A DNA stretch of 64,000 nucleotides. Origin: Stenotrophomonas maltophilia. Lineage in GTDB: Bacteria > Pseudomonadota > Gammaproteobacteria > Xanthomonadales > Xanthomonadaceae. The notes beneath the pieces are model-generated. The model did not search any database, had not been told where the DNA came from, and worked only from the letters and a program-made list of their open reading frames with translations. Positions 18,611 through 27,205 of this stretch are shown here, one piece after another. The position numbers and the translations under genes are program-made. The DNA is taken from the NCBI RefSeq assembly GCF_006974125.1, contig NZ_CP037858.1:248001-312000 (forward strand). The letters are read 5' to 3'. The stretch's first letter is position 1. The number at the start of each line of letters is the position of its first letter.

Positions 18611-19072
18611 TCAGGTGGGATCCACGTTAGCAACCGCCTCACGGCGCCGCTTCTCCAAAACTGCGATGTTCAGGTCCGGTCGCTGCGCGGCACGTGCGTG
18701 GCACTCCGGCACGCTGGCCAGCGTCGCCTGGCCCGAGCGCTCGCGCCCGCGCACATTGCCCGGGCTGTCGCCGGTGATGTCACGGAAGATGCGGCCAAAG
18801 GTGCCCAGGCTGCTCCAGCCGGTCTGCGCGGCGATCTCGGTGACCGGCAGGTCGGTGTCACGCAGCATCGCCACGGCCCGTTCGATGCGGCGGCTGAGCA
18901 GGTAGCGGTGCGGCGGCAGCCCGAATGCCTGCTTGAATGAACGCGCGAAATGCGCCGGCGACACTGCGCTGACCTCCGCCAGGCGGGCCACCGGCCAGTC
19001 CTCGTGACTGGCGTGGTCCATCCGGTCCTTGGCGCGCAGCAGGCGCCGCAGCAGTTCGGGGCTCTGGTTCAT
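18611..19072 (-). CDS. AraC-family transcriptional regulator, short
   Basis: 153 residues consisting essentially of the AraC/XylS DNA-binding domain: first HTH in PVARLAEVSAVSPAHFARSFKQAFG, second in VTEIAAQTGWSSLGTFGRIFRDITGDSPG. There is no room for an effector domain, so it resembles stand-alone regulators of the MarA/SoxS size class. Start overlaps the LysR stop (ATGA) and the VOC gene starts 10 bp after its stop, so control of the VOC gene is likely by context. Confidence 0.87.
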   Translation of the reverse strand: MNQSPELLRRLLRAKDRMDHASHEDWPVARLAEVSAVSPAHFARSFKQAFGLPPHRYLLSRRIERAVAMLRDTDLPVTEIAAQTGWSSLGTFGRIFRDITGDSPGNVRGRERSGQATLASVPECHARAAQRPDLNIAVLEKRRREAVANVDPT

Positions 19073-19995
19073 GGCGTCACCGTGCGCGCCAGATGATGTC
19101 GCGCCGCATGCCTGGCCTGCGCGGCCTGCTCGCCCAGCCAGTCACCGAATGCAATGACTTTGGCGCTGCGGCTGCGCGCCGTCGGTGCCACGAACCAGAA
19201 ACCACGCCCGTCGCTCGCCACCCCCGGATGTGCCTGCACAAGGCGCCCGCTGTCCAGTTCGGCCTGGAACAGGATCGGCGAGCCGATGGCGATGCCCTGC
19301 CCGGCAATGGCAGCACCGACGTCCAGATGCTCCATCGCAAAGGGGGTGACGAAGCTCTCCTTGGGCGGCGGCGGAACAGCGCCATGTGCGGAAAACCACA
19401 ATGCCCACCAGTCGGGCCTGCCGAGCAGCGGAACTTCCAACGCCCGGCGACCGAGTCCGTCTGCCGCCGGCAGCAGCGCCGGCGCACACAACGGTGTGAA
19501 CACACTGGGAAACAAGGGAGTTGCCTGAAGACCTGGCCATTCGCCCTGGCCATTGCGGATGGCGGCATCGAAGTGACCGGCGGCCAGGTCCTGCGGCTCT
19601 GCCGACAGGTCCAGCTCCAGCACGAACTGCCGGTGGCGGGCGCGGAACGTGCCCAGCCGCGGCGTCAACCAGCTGGTGCCCAGCGTTGGCAGCACGGACA
19701 GGCGCAGTCGCGCCGCATCCACCTCAGCGGCGCGCATGAAGCTGGCGCGCAGTGCATCGAATGCCCGGGTGGCCTCCTGGGCGACGCTGGCACCTGCCAC
19801 CGTCAGTTCCACGTGCTGTGCGTGGCGCACGAACAGGCAGGTCCCGGTCTGGGCCTCCAGCCGCCGCACGTGGTAGCTCACCGATGCCGCACTGGTGTCG
19901 AGCTCTTCGCCGGCACGCGCGAAGCTGCCCAGCCGCGCCGCCGCCTCGAAGGCGCGGATGGCGGCAAGCGATGGCAGCTGGCGTTGGGTGACCAT
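19069..19995 (-). CDS. LysR-family transcriptional regulator (GcvA-like)
   Basis: 308 residues: N-terminal winged HTH (LPSLAAIRAFEAAARLGSFARAGEELDTSAASVSYHVRRLEAQTG split over residues 8-52) and a C-terminal periplasmic-binding-like effector domain. The N-terminal style (SLAAIRAFEAAARLGSF) is that of the GcvA group. It leads a four-gene operon with AraC, VOC and a small membrane protein, and is divergent from the Tat-exported protein at 20087. Effector unknown. Confidence 0.87.
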   Translation of the reverse strand: MVTQRQLPSLAAIRAFEAAARLGSFARAGEELDTSAASVSYHVRRLEAQTGTCLFVRHAQHVELTVAGASVAQEATRAFDALRASFMRAAEVDAARLRLSVLPTLGTSWLTPRLGTFRARHRQFVLELDLSAEPQDLAAGHFDAAIRNGQGEWPGLQATPLFPSVFTPLCAPALLPAADGLGRRALEVPLLGRPDWWALWFSAHGAVPPPPKESFVTPFAMEHLDVGAAIAGQGIAIGSPILFQAELDSGRLVQAHPGVASDGRGFWFVAPTARSRSAKVIAFGDWLGEQAAQARHAARHHLARTVTP

Positions 19996-20007
19996 AAGTG
20001 TGACTTA
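19995..20007. promoter_or_regulatory. TAAGT-GTG-ACTTA palindrome at the LysR start
   Basis: A perfect 5-bp inverted repeat with 3-nt spacer abuts the ATG of the LysR gene and contains the T-N11-A frame of LysR boxes. Position at its own start fits negative autoregulation and control of the divergent gene at 20087. Inference from symmetry. Confidence 0.35.
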
Positions 20008-20086
20008 GCCTGAGCCCCGATATCTGCGTGGTCAATCCCCCTCCTGTCCGCAACGATGGAGGCACCTTCGACAGGGGATCACGCAC

Positions 20087-21127
20087 ATGGATCGACGGCA
20101 GTTCCTGGCCACCCTGGCCGCCGCGGCGGCGTCCACTGCCCTGCCCTCCGGGTGGGCCCTGGCCAGCCACGGCGAAGACTGGAAATGGTTGCAGGGCAAC
20201 TGGCAGGTCCGGCATCAACGGCTGAAGGAGCGCCTGGTGGGCGACACCCGTTGGGAAGCCTTCACCGGCGCCAGCGCGGTCTGGCTCACCCTGGGCGGAC
20301 TGGGCACCATCGACGACAACGTCATGGCGCTGCCTTCTGGCCCCTACAGGGGCCTGGGCGTGCGTGCATTTGATCCAGTGTCTTCCACGTGGTCGATCTG
20401 GTGGATCGATGGCCGCAACCCTGCCCATATCGAAGCGCCCGTGCGCGGCGTCTTCGAAGGCAATGGCGGCAGCTTCCGCGGTCGCGATGACTTCAAGGGA
20501 CGCCCCATCGAGGTCTGGTTCCGCTGGCATGACATCCATGGCGAGGAGCCGTGGTGGGAGCAGGCGTTCTCCGACGATGCCGGTGCGCACTGGGAAGTGA
20601 ACTGGCGCAACGGGTTCCGCCGCACTGCGGTGGCCCCCTCTCCGCTTCCGAAGCTGCCGGATGCACCGGGCGATTTTGATTTCCTGGTGGGCCATTGGAA
20701 CGTGCGCCATCGCCGCCTGCGCGCTCGGCTGGCAGGCAGCGATGCATGGGACGCGTTCAACGGCACCCTGCACAACTGGCCGGTACTGGGGGGATTCGGC
20801 AACGTGGGTGACAACCTGATGGACGTGCCTGGAGCACCGCTGCGCGGCATGGGCATCCGCGCCTGGAATGCGGCGGAGCAGCACTGGTTGAGCTGGTGGC
20901 TGGATGGCCGGGAGCCGACCCGGATCGGCGCGCCACTGCGCGGTGGTTTCCAGGCCGGTGTCGGCCGCTTCTTCGGCGAAGACCAGCACGACGGTCGAAC
21001 AATCCAGACACGGGTGATCTGGTCACGCGTCACCCCGCGTTCGGCGCGCTGGGAACAGGCGGCTTCGATTGATGGTGGGCGCAGCTGGGAAACCAACTGG
21101 GTCAGCGACTTCGAGCGACAGGCATGA
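20087..21127 (+). CDS. exported protein with two tandem copies of one domain, possibly Tat-dependent
   Basis: 346 residues. The N-terminus MDRRQFLATLAAAAASTALP resembles a twin-arginine signal. The rest is two homologous halves of about 150 residues. Each begins with a WxxRHxRLxxRL stretch (NWQVRHQRLKERL; HWNVRHRRLRARL), continues with GLGVRAFD..WSIWWIDGR or GMGIRAWN..WLSWWLDGR, and ends with WEQA..D.G..WE.NW. The pattern recalls DUF1579-type beta-barrel proteins. No catalytic motif was recognised. The stop overlaps the start of the next gene by 4 bp, so it is co-transcribed with the PD40 protein. Confidence 0.75.
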   Translation: MDRRQFLATLAAAAASTALPSGWALASHGEDWKWLQGNWQVRHQRLKERLVGDTRWEAFTGASAVWLTLGGLGTIDDNVMALPSGPYRGLGVRAFDPVSSTWSIWWIDGRNPAHIEAPVRGVFEGNGGSFRGRDDFKGRPIEVWFRWHDIHGEEPWWEQAFSDDAGAHWEVNWRNGFRRTAVAPSPLPKLPDAPGDFDFLVGHWNVRHRRLRARLAGSDAWDAFNGTLHNWPVLGGFGNVGDNLMDVPGAPLRGMGIRAWNAAEQHWLSWWLDGREPTRIGAPLRGGFQAGVGRFFGEDQHDGRTIQTRVIWSRVTPRSARWEQAASIDGGRSWETNWVSDFERQA

Positions 21128-22005
21128 AGGCGCTGTTGCCTGTGATGCTGCTGGTTGCTGCGTCGCCTCCCGTGCCTCCATCCAAGGTGCTGCAGATCGT
21201 CGGCCCCGCCGAACGCTTTGCCCCGGGCGTTGCATCCACGCAGTACGACGAGATTCGACTGACCTTGAGCCCGGACGGAAGAACCGCACTGTGGTTCAGC
21301 CGCAACCGGCCCGGTGGTCCGGGTGGGTATGACATCTGGGTCTCCCGCAACGATGGACAGCGCTGGCGGTCGGCGACGCCGGTGCCGTTCAACACGCCGG
21401 GGCGCGACTTCGATCCCGCCTTTTCCGCCGATGGCCGCGTGGTGTATTTCTGTTCGGATCGCGCAGGCGGCCAGGGCGGCGACGATCTGTATCGGGTCAG
21501 CATGGGGAGCGACGGTCGATTCGGGGAGCCAGTCAATCTTGGCCCCGCAGTGAACAGCGCGGCCGATGAGTTCGCGCCGATGCTCTCGCCGGACGCAGCC
21601 ACGCTGCTGTTCTCCAGCGATCGCACAGGCGGTGCGGGTGGCCATGACCTCTACGTCGCAGCGATGGTGCGTGGCATGGCGCAGCCGGCACGGCCGCTGG
21701 CGGGAGACCTCAATACCGCAGCGCAGGAGTTCGATGCCACTTTCCTGGGCGACGGCCGGACGCTGGTGTTTGCCCGCGCTCTGGACTTCGGCAGTGCACC
21801 GGTGCGCCAGTTCATTGCCTACGAGCATGGAGGCCGTTACGACGCGGGCCATGCATTGCCCGCCCCCTTGAACGATCCCTCCCGCGACAGCTACGGCGCG
21901 ATGCTGGATGGCTCGCAACCCGACACCATGACCTATTCAGCGCGCCGCACGGACGGTGCAGGGTTGGACCTGTACCGCATCCGCTACCGGATGATGCGTC
22001 CTTGA
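21124..22005 (+). CDS. TolB-like PD40 beta-propeller protein, exported
   Basis: 293 residues with a short signal-like start (MKALLPVMLLVAASPPVP). PD40/WD40-like blades repeat: LSPDGRTALWFSRNRPGGPGGYDIW, FSADGRVVYFCSDRAGGQGGDDLY, LSPDAATLLFSSDRTGGAGGHDLY (each shown in part over 21260-21660). This signature, SxDGxxxxFxSxRxGGxGxxDLY, is common in exported TolB-type propellers that bind peptides or glycans. Translationally coupled to the upstream tandem-domain gene (ATGA). Function unknown. Confidence 0.8.
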   Translation: MKALLPVMLLVAASPPVPPSKVLQIVGPAERFAPGVASTQYDEIRLTLSPDGRTALWFSRNRPGGPGGYDIWVSRNDGQRWRSATPVPFNTPGRDFDPAFSADGRVVYFCSDRAGGQGGDDLYRVSMGSDGRFGEPVNLGPAVNSAADEFAPMLSPDAATLLFSSDRTGGAGGHDLYVAAMVRGMAQPARPLAGDLNTAAQEFDATFLGDGRTLVFARALDFGSAPVRQFIAYEHGGRYDAGHALPAPLNDPSRDSYGAMLDGSQPDTMTYSARRTDGAGLDLYRIRYRMMRP

Positions 22006-22072
22006 AGGCAGATGTTGTCGAGTTTCGGTGCCCCGGTTCGTCGAGAGGATGAAACCCCAGGAGAAAATGCAG

Positions 22073-22609
22073 ATGCCCTCCCACCAGTCCCTTGCCTGCG
22101 CCTGCGGCCAGGTCCGCCTGACCACCACCGGCAGTCCCATCGCCACCGTCGAATGCTGCTGCGACAGCTGCCGCAGGGCCGGCGCTCAGCTGCAGGCGAT
22201 GCCTGGCGCACCGCAGGTGCTGGGGCCGCAAGGCCAGACGCATTTCGTAATGCAGCGCAAGGATCGCGTCAGCATCGATGCCGGGCATTCCATGCTGCGT
22301 GCGTTGCGGTTGTCCAGCAGGGGCGGCAGCCGCCGCGTTGTGGCGGGCTGCTGCAATACACCGCTCTTCCTGGAGTTCAGCGGTGGCCATTGGTTGAGCC
22401 TGTACGGCCTGTTGTGGCCGGCCTCGATACGCCCCGCCGTCGAAATGCGGACGATGGTCAGTGATCTTCCTGACGCGTCTGTCCTTCCCGACGATGTGCC
22501 GAACCTGGAGACCCGGTCGCTGCGGTTCTATGCCCGGTTGATGAAGGCGTGGATCGCCATGGGCTTCCGCAGCCCACGCATCGAAGTCACGGGAGATACC
22601 CATGTCTGA
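22073..22609 (+). CDS. DUF6151/GFA-like cysteine-rich protein
   Basis: 178 residues. The N-terminus has Cys pairs like those of the GFA (glutathione-dependent formaldehyde-activating) Zn fold: SLACACGQVRLTT then VECCCDSCRRAG, and a later VAGCCNTPLFLEF replaces the usual CG.. motif. This arrangement is that of DUF6151 proteins. The ATG at 22073 is chosen because AGGAG lies 9 nt upstream; ATG at 22067 has only 3-nt spacing. The stop overlaps the start of the DUF6958-like gene by 8 bp. Probably Zn-binding; enzymatic activity unknown. Confidence 0.7.
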   Translation: MPSHQSLACACGQVRLTTTGSPIATVECCCDSCRRAGAQLQAMPGAPQVLGPQGQTHFVMQRKDRVSIDAGHSMLRALRLSSRGGSRRVVAGCCNTPLFLEFSGGHWLSLYGLLWPASIRPAVEMRTMVSDLPDASVLPDDVPNLETRSLRFYARLMKAWIAMGFRSPRIEVTGDTHV

Positions 22610-22910
22610 GCCCGAGCGGATCGAGATCGAGAGCATCACCACGCCCGGGCACTTCCAGCGCGTGGATCGTGCCAAGTATCTCGCCATGCGCCATGCCTTG
22701 CTGCGGGCCCTGCCTGCGCAAGCGCCAGGCCTGACCGTTGCGCAGGCAAAACAGGCACTGCTGCCACATCTGCCCGCCGCCCTGTTCCCGGCTGGTGTCA
22801 CCGCCGGCTGGTGGTTGAAGGCCGTGCAGCTGGACCTGGAAGCCAAGGGCGTGATCGAGCGCGTCGCGGGCAGGCCGTTGCGCCTGTTCAAGCACCTCGC
22901 GGCCGGCTGA
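22602..22910 (+). CDS. DUF6958-like small cytosolic protein
   Basis: 102 residues without signal or TM segments. The central stretch (VDRAKYLAMRHALLRALP, FPAGVTAGWWLKAVQLDLEAKG, RPLRLFKH) is a small helical/winged-helix-like domain that I match to DUF6958 from memory of its GWW..VQLDLEAKG signature. It overlaps the preceding DUF6151-like gene by 8 bp and ends directly against the convergent sigma-54 activator gene. Confidence 0.6.
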   Translation: MSEPERIEIESITTPGHFQRVDRAKYLAMRHALLRALPAQAPGLTVAQAKQALLPHLPAALFPAGVTAGWWLKAVQLDLEAKGVIERVAGRPLRLFKHLAAG

Positions 22911-24266
22911 TCAGCGCTGCGCAGGCAGCTCCAGCCGGTGCTTGCGGCACAGCCGGTACACCGTCACCCTCGAAATCTGCATCTGCCGTGCACACTCGGA
23001 GACGTTGTAGCCGGTCTGGCGCAGGGTCTGAAGCAGCACATCACGTTCGGCCTGGCCACGCGCATCATGCAGCATCGCGCCGGGCAGGACCGGCACCGGC
23101 GCGCCCAGTTCCAGGTCCCGCTCGCTGATCAGCTCGCCTTCGGCCATGATCGCAGCGCGCTGCACCCGGTTGAGCAGTTCACGGACATTGCCCGGCCAGT
23201 CGAAGCGGCGCATCGCCTGGATCGCCGCCGGTGAGAAGCCGCGTGCGCGTACCGTGTGGCGCAACCGGAAGCAGCGCAGGAAGTGCTCGGCCAGCAGCTG
23301 AACATCGGCACCACGTTCGCGCAGCGGCGGCATCAGCAGCCGCAGGACGTTGAGGCGGTAGTAAAGGTCACTGCGGAAACGGCCGTGGGCCACGGCATGC
23401 TCCAGCTCGACATGGGTTGCGGCAAGCACCCGCACGTCGGCGCGCAACGGCTGGCTGCTGCCGACCCGCTCGAAGGTACCTTCCTGAAGCACCCGCAGCA
23501 GGCTTGTCTGGGCCTCCGCCGGCAGATCGCCCACCTCATCGAGGAACACGGTGCCGCCCTGGGCCGTTTCAAACACGCCGATCTGGCGCTTGTCGGCACC
23601 GGTGAACGAGCCGCGCTCGTGTCCGAACAGCTCCGACTGCACGAGGTTGGCTGGGATCGCACCGCAGTTGACGGCAATGAATGGCCTGCCCGCGCGCCCG
23701 GACAACGCATGCAGCGCGTGTGCGGCCAACTCCTTGCCAGTGCCGGTCTCACCTGTGACCAGCACCGGCAACTCCACTGGAGCGAACTTGTGCAGCACCG
23801 TGCGCACTGCATGCAGCGCGGGGCTCTCGCCGATCAATGAACGCGGCCCTTGCCCATTGCACGCGCCATCAACAGAGGGTTCATCCGCATCGAACTGCTG
23901 GCGCATCGCACTGACCAGGTCCTGCAGGCCGAACGGGAGCGTGAAGCGCGCCAGGCAGAACTGCAGCAGCGGCAGCCACGCCATTGGCGTGGCGCCTGCG
24001 CCGGGCGGCAGCACTGCCAGCCAGGGCAGATGCTGGTGCTGTTCGATCCACGGCATCAGCAGCTGCAGCGCCTGCGCATCCATATGGCGTAGATCGACCA
24101 CTGCGAGCAGTCGATCGCGCCCACGCAGGCCAATGGCCATGCCGGGATCGGGATGGATGCTGCGTACATACCAGCCTGCGGCCGCCAGCGCGCTTCGCTC
24201 GCTTGCCAGCGGTTCGCCGAACCAGAGTACGCAGCGCGATGTTGAAGCCTCCGGGACCGCCGCCAT
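22911..24266 (-). CDS. sigma-54-dependent enhancer-binding protein (VpsR/NtrC type), likely activator of the fap operon
   Basis: 451 residues. The N-terminal 135 residues form a receiver-like domain lacking the phospho-acceptor context, as in VpsR/FleQ-type proteins. The AAA+ domain has Walker A GETGTGKE (172-179), the sigma-54 contact loop as GSFTGA (219-224; canonical GAFTGA, A to S), Walker B GTVFLDEVGDLP and sensor region RRFDWPGNVREL. A Fis-type HTH ends the protein (NVSECARQMQISRVTVYRLCRKH). It is divergent from fapA, whose promoter is of sigma-54 type, so it is the obvious activator. GGGGGAAGC precedes the ATG. VpsR-like N-domains suggest c-di-GMP sensing, which is inference. Confidence 0.87.
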   Translation of the reverse strand: MAAVPEASTSRCVLWFGEPLASERSALAAAGWYVRSIHPDPGMAIGLRGRDRLLAVVDLRHMDAQALQLLMPWIEQHQHLPWLAVLPPGAGATPMAWLPLLQFCLARFTLPFGLQDLVSAMRQQFDADEPSVDGACNGQGPRSLIGESPALHAVRTVLHKFAPVELPVLVTGETGTGKELAAHALHALSGRAGRPFIAVNCGAIPANLVQSELFGHERGSFTGADKRQIGVFETAQGGTVFLDEVGDLPAEAQTSLLRVLQEGTFERVGSSQPLRADVRVLAATHVELEHAVAHGRFRSDLYYRLNVLRLLMPPLRERGADVQLLAEHFLRCFRLRHTVRARGFSPAAIQAMRRFDWPGNVRELLNRVQRAAIMAEGELISERDLELGAPVPVLPGAMLHDARGQAERDVLLQTLRQTGYNVSECARQMQISRVTVYRLCRKHRLELPAQR

Positions 24267-24614
24267 GCTTCCCCCAGCATCCGGACACCGTCGGCGGACT
24301 GTCAGGCCATCACCGGCGTGCCGCCCCCCGCCGGGACTTCTTCGGCCACCGGGGCGGCCTTTGATGGGCGGATCCTAGCGCTGCGCTAAACGGCAGCGCA
24401 ATGAGCAGCGCGTCAAGAAATCACCGGCTGAAGCGGCACCGTTGCAGTCGGCGATGTCACCTGTAACAAGAATGCGACAGTCGGGCGTCCGCCTTGCCCT
24501 GTGGCAGCTGCGGGCTGCGCAATCCCAACAATTCCCCCACGCGGTTGTAACGCCCTGGCGCCACCCGACCGCGCCGCACCCCTGCCATCGTCTGCGGCGC
24601 GGACCTCCGGCACT
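24267..24614. promoter_or_regulatory. upstream activator region between the enhancer-binding protein gene and fapA
   Basis: The 396-bp divergent spacer 24267-24662 has no gene. About 230 bp upstream of the fap promoter lies the inverted repeat TGCGCT-N7-AGCGCA within 24385-24405, followed by another GCAGCGCG copy, a candidate activator-binding array at a typical enhancer distance. Also seen is CTGT-N12-ACAG near 24462. Only the symmetry is observed; binding is inferred. Confidence 0.35.
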
Positions 24615-24630
24615 TGGCACGGTTGATGCG
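24615..24630 (+). promoter_or_regulatory. sigma-54 promoter of the fap operon
   Basis: The sequence TGGCACG-GTTG-ATGC matches the consensus TGGCACG-N4-TTGC with one mismatch. The invariant GG (24616-24617) and GC (24628-24629) are separated by exactly 10 nt, as RpoN holoenzyme requires. It is 33 bp upstream of the fapA ATG, and an enhancer-binding protein gene lies divergently upstream. Confidence 0.82.
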
Positions 24631-24662
24631 TGGTTCCGCCGCACCCACCGCGGGAGATCGGC

Positions 24663-25193
24663 ATGGACGGCACCACCCTCATTCGTGGCCTGGCGGCACC
24701 GCTGGCGCTGGCCCTGTTGTCGGTCGCCATGAACGCGGCCGGTTCCGGCGCGCGCCAAGCGGTGAAGGCGCAACCGGGCGAAATCGTCCTGTTGCGCGAT
24801 GTGTCGGCGCGCCCCGCCTACCGGATGGCACCGCCGGGCATGGCGCTGATCGCCGATCCAAAGCCTCAGCGGGAGATCGCCGCTGCGCTTGGCACCCGCA
24901 CCGGCAGCGGCGAAATGGACGAGCTGAGTGACGAGGACTATGCAGGCATGGGTGCAGGGCATGCCGCTGCGGCCTCGGCACCGGGGGGGACGACGGTCGA
25001 GCGGGTCACCCAGCAGGCGCTGGGTGGCACGCTCGGTCGCGGCAGCGAAGGCATGGTCGGCAGCAGTCTCGGCGGCGCCATGAGCGGTCCGCTCGGCGCG
25101 GTGGGCAACAGCACACGCGGCATTGGCGATACGGTACGCGGCGCGCTCGCCCAGTTCCCACTGCAGGGTCCGGCCCCGGCAGGTGGCAAGTGA
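24663..25193 (+). CDS. fapA: FapA, functional amyloid operon protein
   Basis: 176 residues with signal peptide (LAAPLALALLSVAMNAAG). FapA is a periplasmic/chaperone-like member of the Fap system that influences which subunit (FapB or FapC) dominates the fibre. The C-terminus LGGAMSGPLGAVGNSTRGIGDTVRGALAQFP shows, within it, the conserved GIGDxVxxALxQFP ending of FapA proteins. Start 24663 is chosen for GGGAGATCGGC and the signal peptide. It is the first gene behind the sigma-54 promoter, and its stop overlaps the fapB start (4 bp). Confidence 0.85.
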   Translation: MDGTTLIRGLAAPLALALLSVAMNAAGSGARQAVKAQPGEIVLLRDVSARPAYRMAPPGMALIADPKPQREIAAALGTRTGSGEMDELSDEDYAGMGAGHAAAASAPGGTTVERVTQQALGGTLGRGSEGMVGSSLGGAMSGPLGAVGNSTRGIGDTVRGALAQFPLQGPAPAGGK

Positions 25194-25807
25194 AACGCCC
25201 GTACCTGCCGCTGCTGATGCTGGCAATGGCGCCGTCGCATGCACACTGCGACGAGTACAGCGGCATGCTGGCCTATCTGGATGTGGCCCGTATCGAGGGC
25301 CACGCACTGGCCGGCGCCAATGGCGCGATCGCGGTGAACCAGGCGGCCGGTGATCTCAACCAGCAGGCCAACCTGCGTGGCATCGCCAGTGGCAAGCGCG
25401 CCGATGCGGCCATCAACGCCCAGCAACTGCTGCGCGGCAACCGGGTGCTGTCGGCCGCATTGCACGCACGCGCCGATATCGACGGCGACGCACTCGCGGG
25501 CGCCAGTGGCATCGCATCCATCAACCAGGCCAGCGGCATCGCCAACACGACGCTCAACGTCGTCAGCGCGACGCTGGCCCGACAGGGCATACGCGAAACC
25601 GACGACTCGGCCTTGGCCGCCGAAGGTTCCGCGTTGGCAGGGGGGCGGGACGACGCCGGTCGCGGCGTTGCGACGGGCACCCGTAGCGTCGGTGTAGCCA
25701 GCACCGCGCTGCGGGGATTCGACGGGGTCCTGCAACTCAATCAGATAGCGGGCAGCGGCAACGACACGGCCAATGTGCTGGGCCTGGTCGTGCAGGACCG
25801 CCCGTGA
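25190..25807 (+). CDS. fapB: FapB, minor amyloid subunit/nucleator
   Basis: 205 residues, signal peptide at the N-terminus (MKRPYLPLLMLAMAPSHA). It contains imperfect amyloid repeats of the form GxxLAGANGAIAVNQAAGDLNQQAN and DALAGASGIASINQASGIANT (25310-25390, 25490-25560), with a further DGVLQLNQIAGSGNDTANV at the end. These Gly/Ala/Asn/Gln repeats are the cross-beta units of FapB/FapC. FapB is thought to nucleate FapC fibres. ATGA coupling with fapA; 43 bp before fapC. Confidence 0.87.
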   Translation: MKRPYLPLLMLAMAPSHAHCDEYSGMLAYLDVARIEGHALAGANGAIAVNQAAGDLNQQANLRGIASGKRADAAINAQQLLRGNRVLSAALHARADIDGDALAGASGIASINQASGIANTTLNVVSATLARQGIRETDDSALAAEGSALAGGRDDAGRGVATGTRSVGVASTALRGFDGVLQLNQIAGSGNDTANVLGLVVQDRP

Positions 25808-25850
25808 CAACCACCCAACCGATGCACCACCTGATGAGAGAGAGGGCACC

Positions 25851-27167
25851 ATGAAAGCGACCGTCAAACAGACCATGCTCGCCATGGCGATTGCCACTGC
25901 CTCGACCGCCGCTGCGGCCAATGGCTGGGACAACCAGAACGCCAACGCGAACATCAACCACAACCACACCGTCAGCGAAACCCGCAACGACACGCACAAC
26001 CATACCGACAACGACGTGCGCAACCGCACCGTCAACGTCAATGTGCAGAAGCACAGCAACATCCAGGCCGACGAACGCAAGGAAAAGAACAACCACGGCG
26101 TCGACGTGAACCTGGAGAAGGACCTGCGGCTGAGTACCGATATCAACTTCTCCGGCGACCCGAACATCACCGGTGACATCGACCTCGACTCGGCCGCCAT
26201 CGCAGTGATCGACAACCGCCAGTCGATCAGCAACAACGCCACCAGCAACAGCCTGGTCACCAACAGCGCCTCCATCGGTGACAGCGTGGGTGCCGGCGCA
26301 TCGGGCAATCTCGGCTTCAACGTGGTCTCCGGCGACAACAATGCCCAGGACAATGCCGCGTCACTGTCCGCTGCCGACGCATCCTTCAGCTTCGGCATGG
26401 CCGACGCCGAGGTGTTCGTCAATCAGGCTGGATTCGGCAATGCCACCATGAACTCCGGCGTCACCAACGCCGCAGGCCTGGGCGGCAATGCCTTCGGCGG
26501 CGCGTCCGGCAATATCGGCGTGAACATCGCTTCGGGCAACAACAATGAGCAGAAGAACGCGCTCGCAGCCTCGGTAGCAACCACGGCGGTGGCACAATCG
26601 AGCATCAGTTCGAACCAGGTCTCCACCGGCAACACCGTCAGCAACGCCGGCTTCGTGCAGTCCTACACGGATACCGTGCAGGTGGGCATGCGTGGCGGTG
26701 TCAGCGGCCTGACCCTGGCCTATGGCGCGGGCACCTACCGCGGGACCGGCAACGCCTACCAGATGGCGAACTACTATCTGGATACCTGGAATGGCGAACT
26801 GCCACACCCGGGCGGCAACAGCACCGGCCACATCGACCTGGACAACGAAATCCAGAACGCCACGATGAACCCCAACCGGCCGGGGGTTGGCGGCCTGGGC
26901 TTCGACACGCGTGAGAGTGGCACCAGCCAGTTCGTCGAACTGGGCGTGGCCGACCTGTATGCCAGCCTCAGCGGCACGGTCAGCACCACGCGCTGGGTGA
27001 ACGTCAACGCCACCAACACATCGGCATTGTCGGGCAGCGCCTTCTCCGGCGCCTCCGGCAACATCGGCGTGAACGTGGCGTCCGGCACCGGCAACCTGCA
27101 GGCCAACAGCCTGGCCCTGGCAGTCGCCCAGCCCAGCACCGGCGGTGGTGGTGGCAGCGGCGAGTAA
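25851..27167 (+). CDS. fapC: FapC, major functional amyloid fibre subunit
   Basis: 438 residues with signal peptide (MLAMAIATASTAAAANG). An Asn/His/Thr-rich N-terminal segment is followed by three amyloid repeats separated by linkers, with cores GAGASGNLGFNVVSGDNNAQ, FGGASGNIGVNIASGNNNEQ and FSGASGNIGVNVASGTGNLQ. The linker between repeats 2 and 3 is the longest (about 140 residues), as in Pseudomonas FapC, where linker length varies. No cysteine is present in the mature protein, although a C-terminal CxxC-type motif is described for Pseudomonas FapC. The ATG at 25851 is preceded by GAGAGAGGGCACC. Ends shortly before a strong hairpin. Confidence 0.88.
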   Translation: MKATVKQTMLAMAIATASTAAAANGWDNQNANANINHNHTVSETRNDTHNHTDNDVRNRTVNVNVQKHSNIQADERKEKNNHGVDVNLEKDLRLSTDINFSGDPNITGDIDLDSAAIAVIDNRQSISNNATSNSLVTNSASIGDSVGAGASGNLGFNVVSGDNNAQDNAASLSAADASFSFGMADAEVFVNQAGFGNATMNSGVTNAAGLGGNAFGGASGNIGVNIASGNNNEQKNALAASVATTAVAQSSISSNQVSTGNTVSNAGFVQSYTDTVQVGMRGGVSGLTLAYGAGTYRGTGNAYQMANYYLDTWNGELPHPGGNSTGHIDLDNEIQNATMNPNRPGVGGLGFDTRESGTSQFVELGVADLYASLSGTVSTTRWVNVNATNTSALSGSAFSGASGNIGVNVASGTGNLQANSLALAVAQPSTGGGGGSGE

Positions 27168-27205
27168 GCGCAACACCCCGGCCGTCCGCCAATGGCCGGG
27201 TTCCC

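Noticed and set aside
24938..26422. 494-residue minus-strand ORF
   Set aside because: Antisense to fapA-fapC; the Val/Leu/Ala-rich start is a mirror of the Asn-rich FapC segment.
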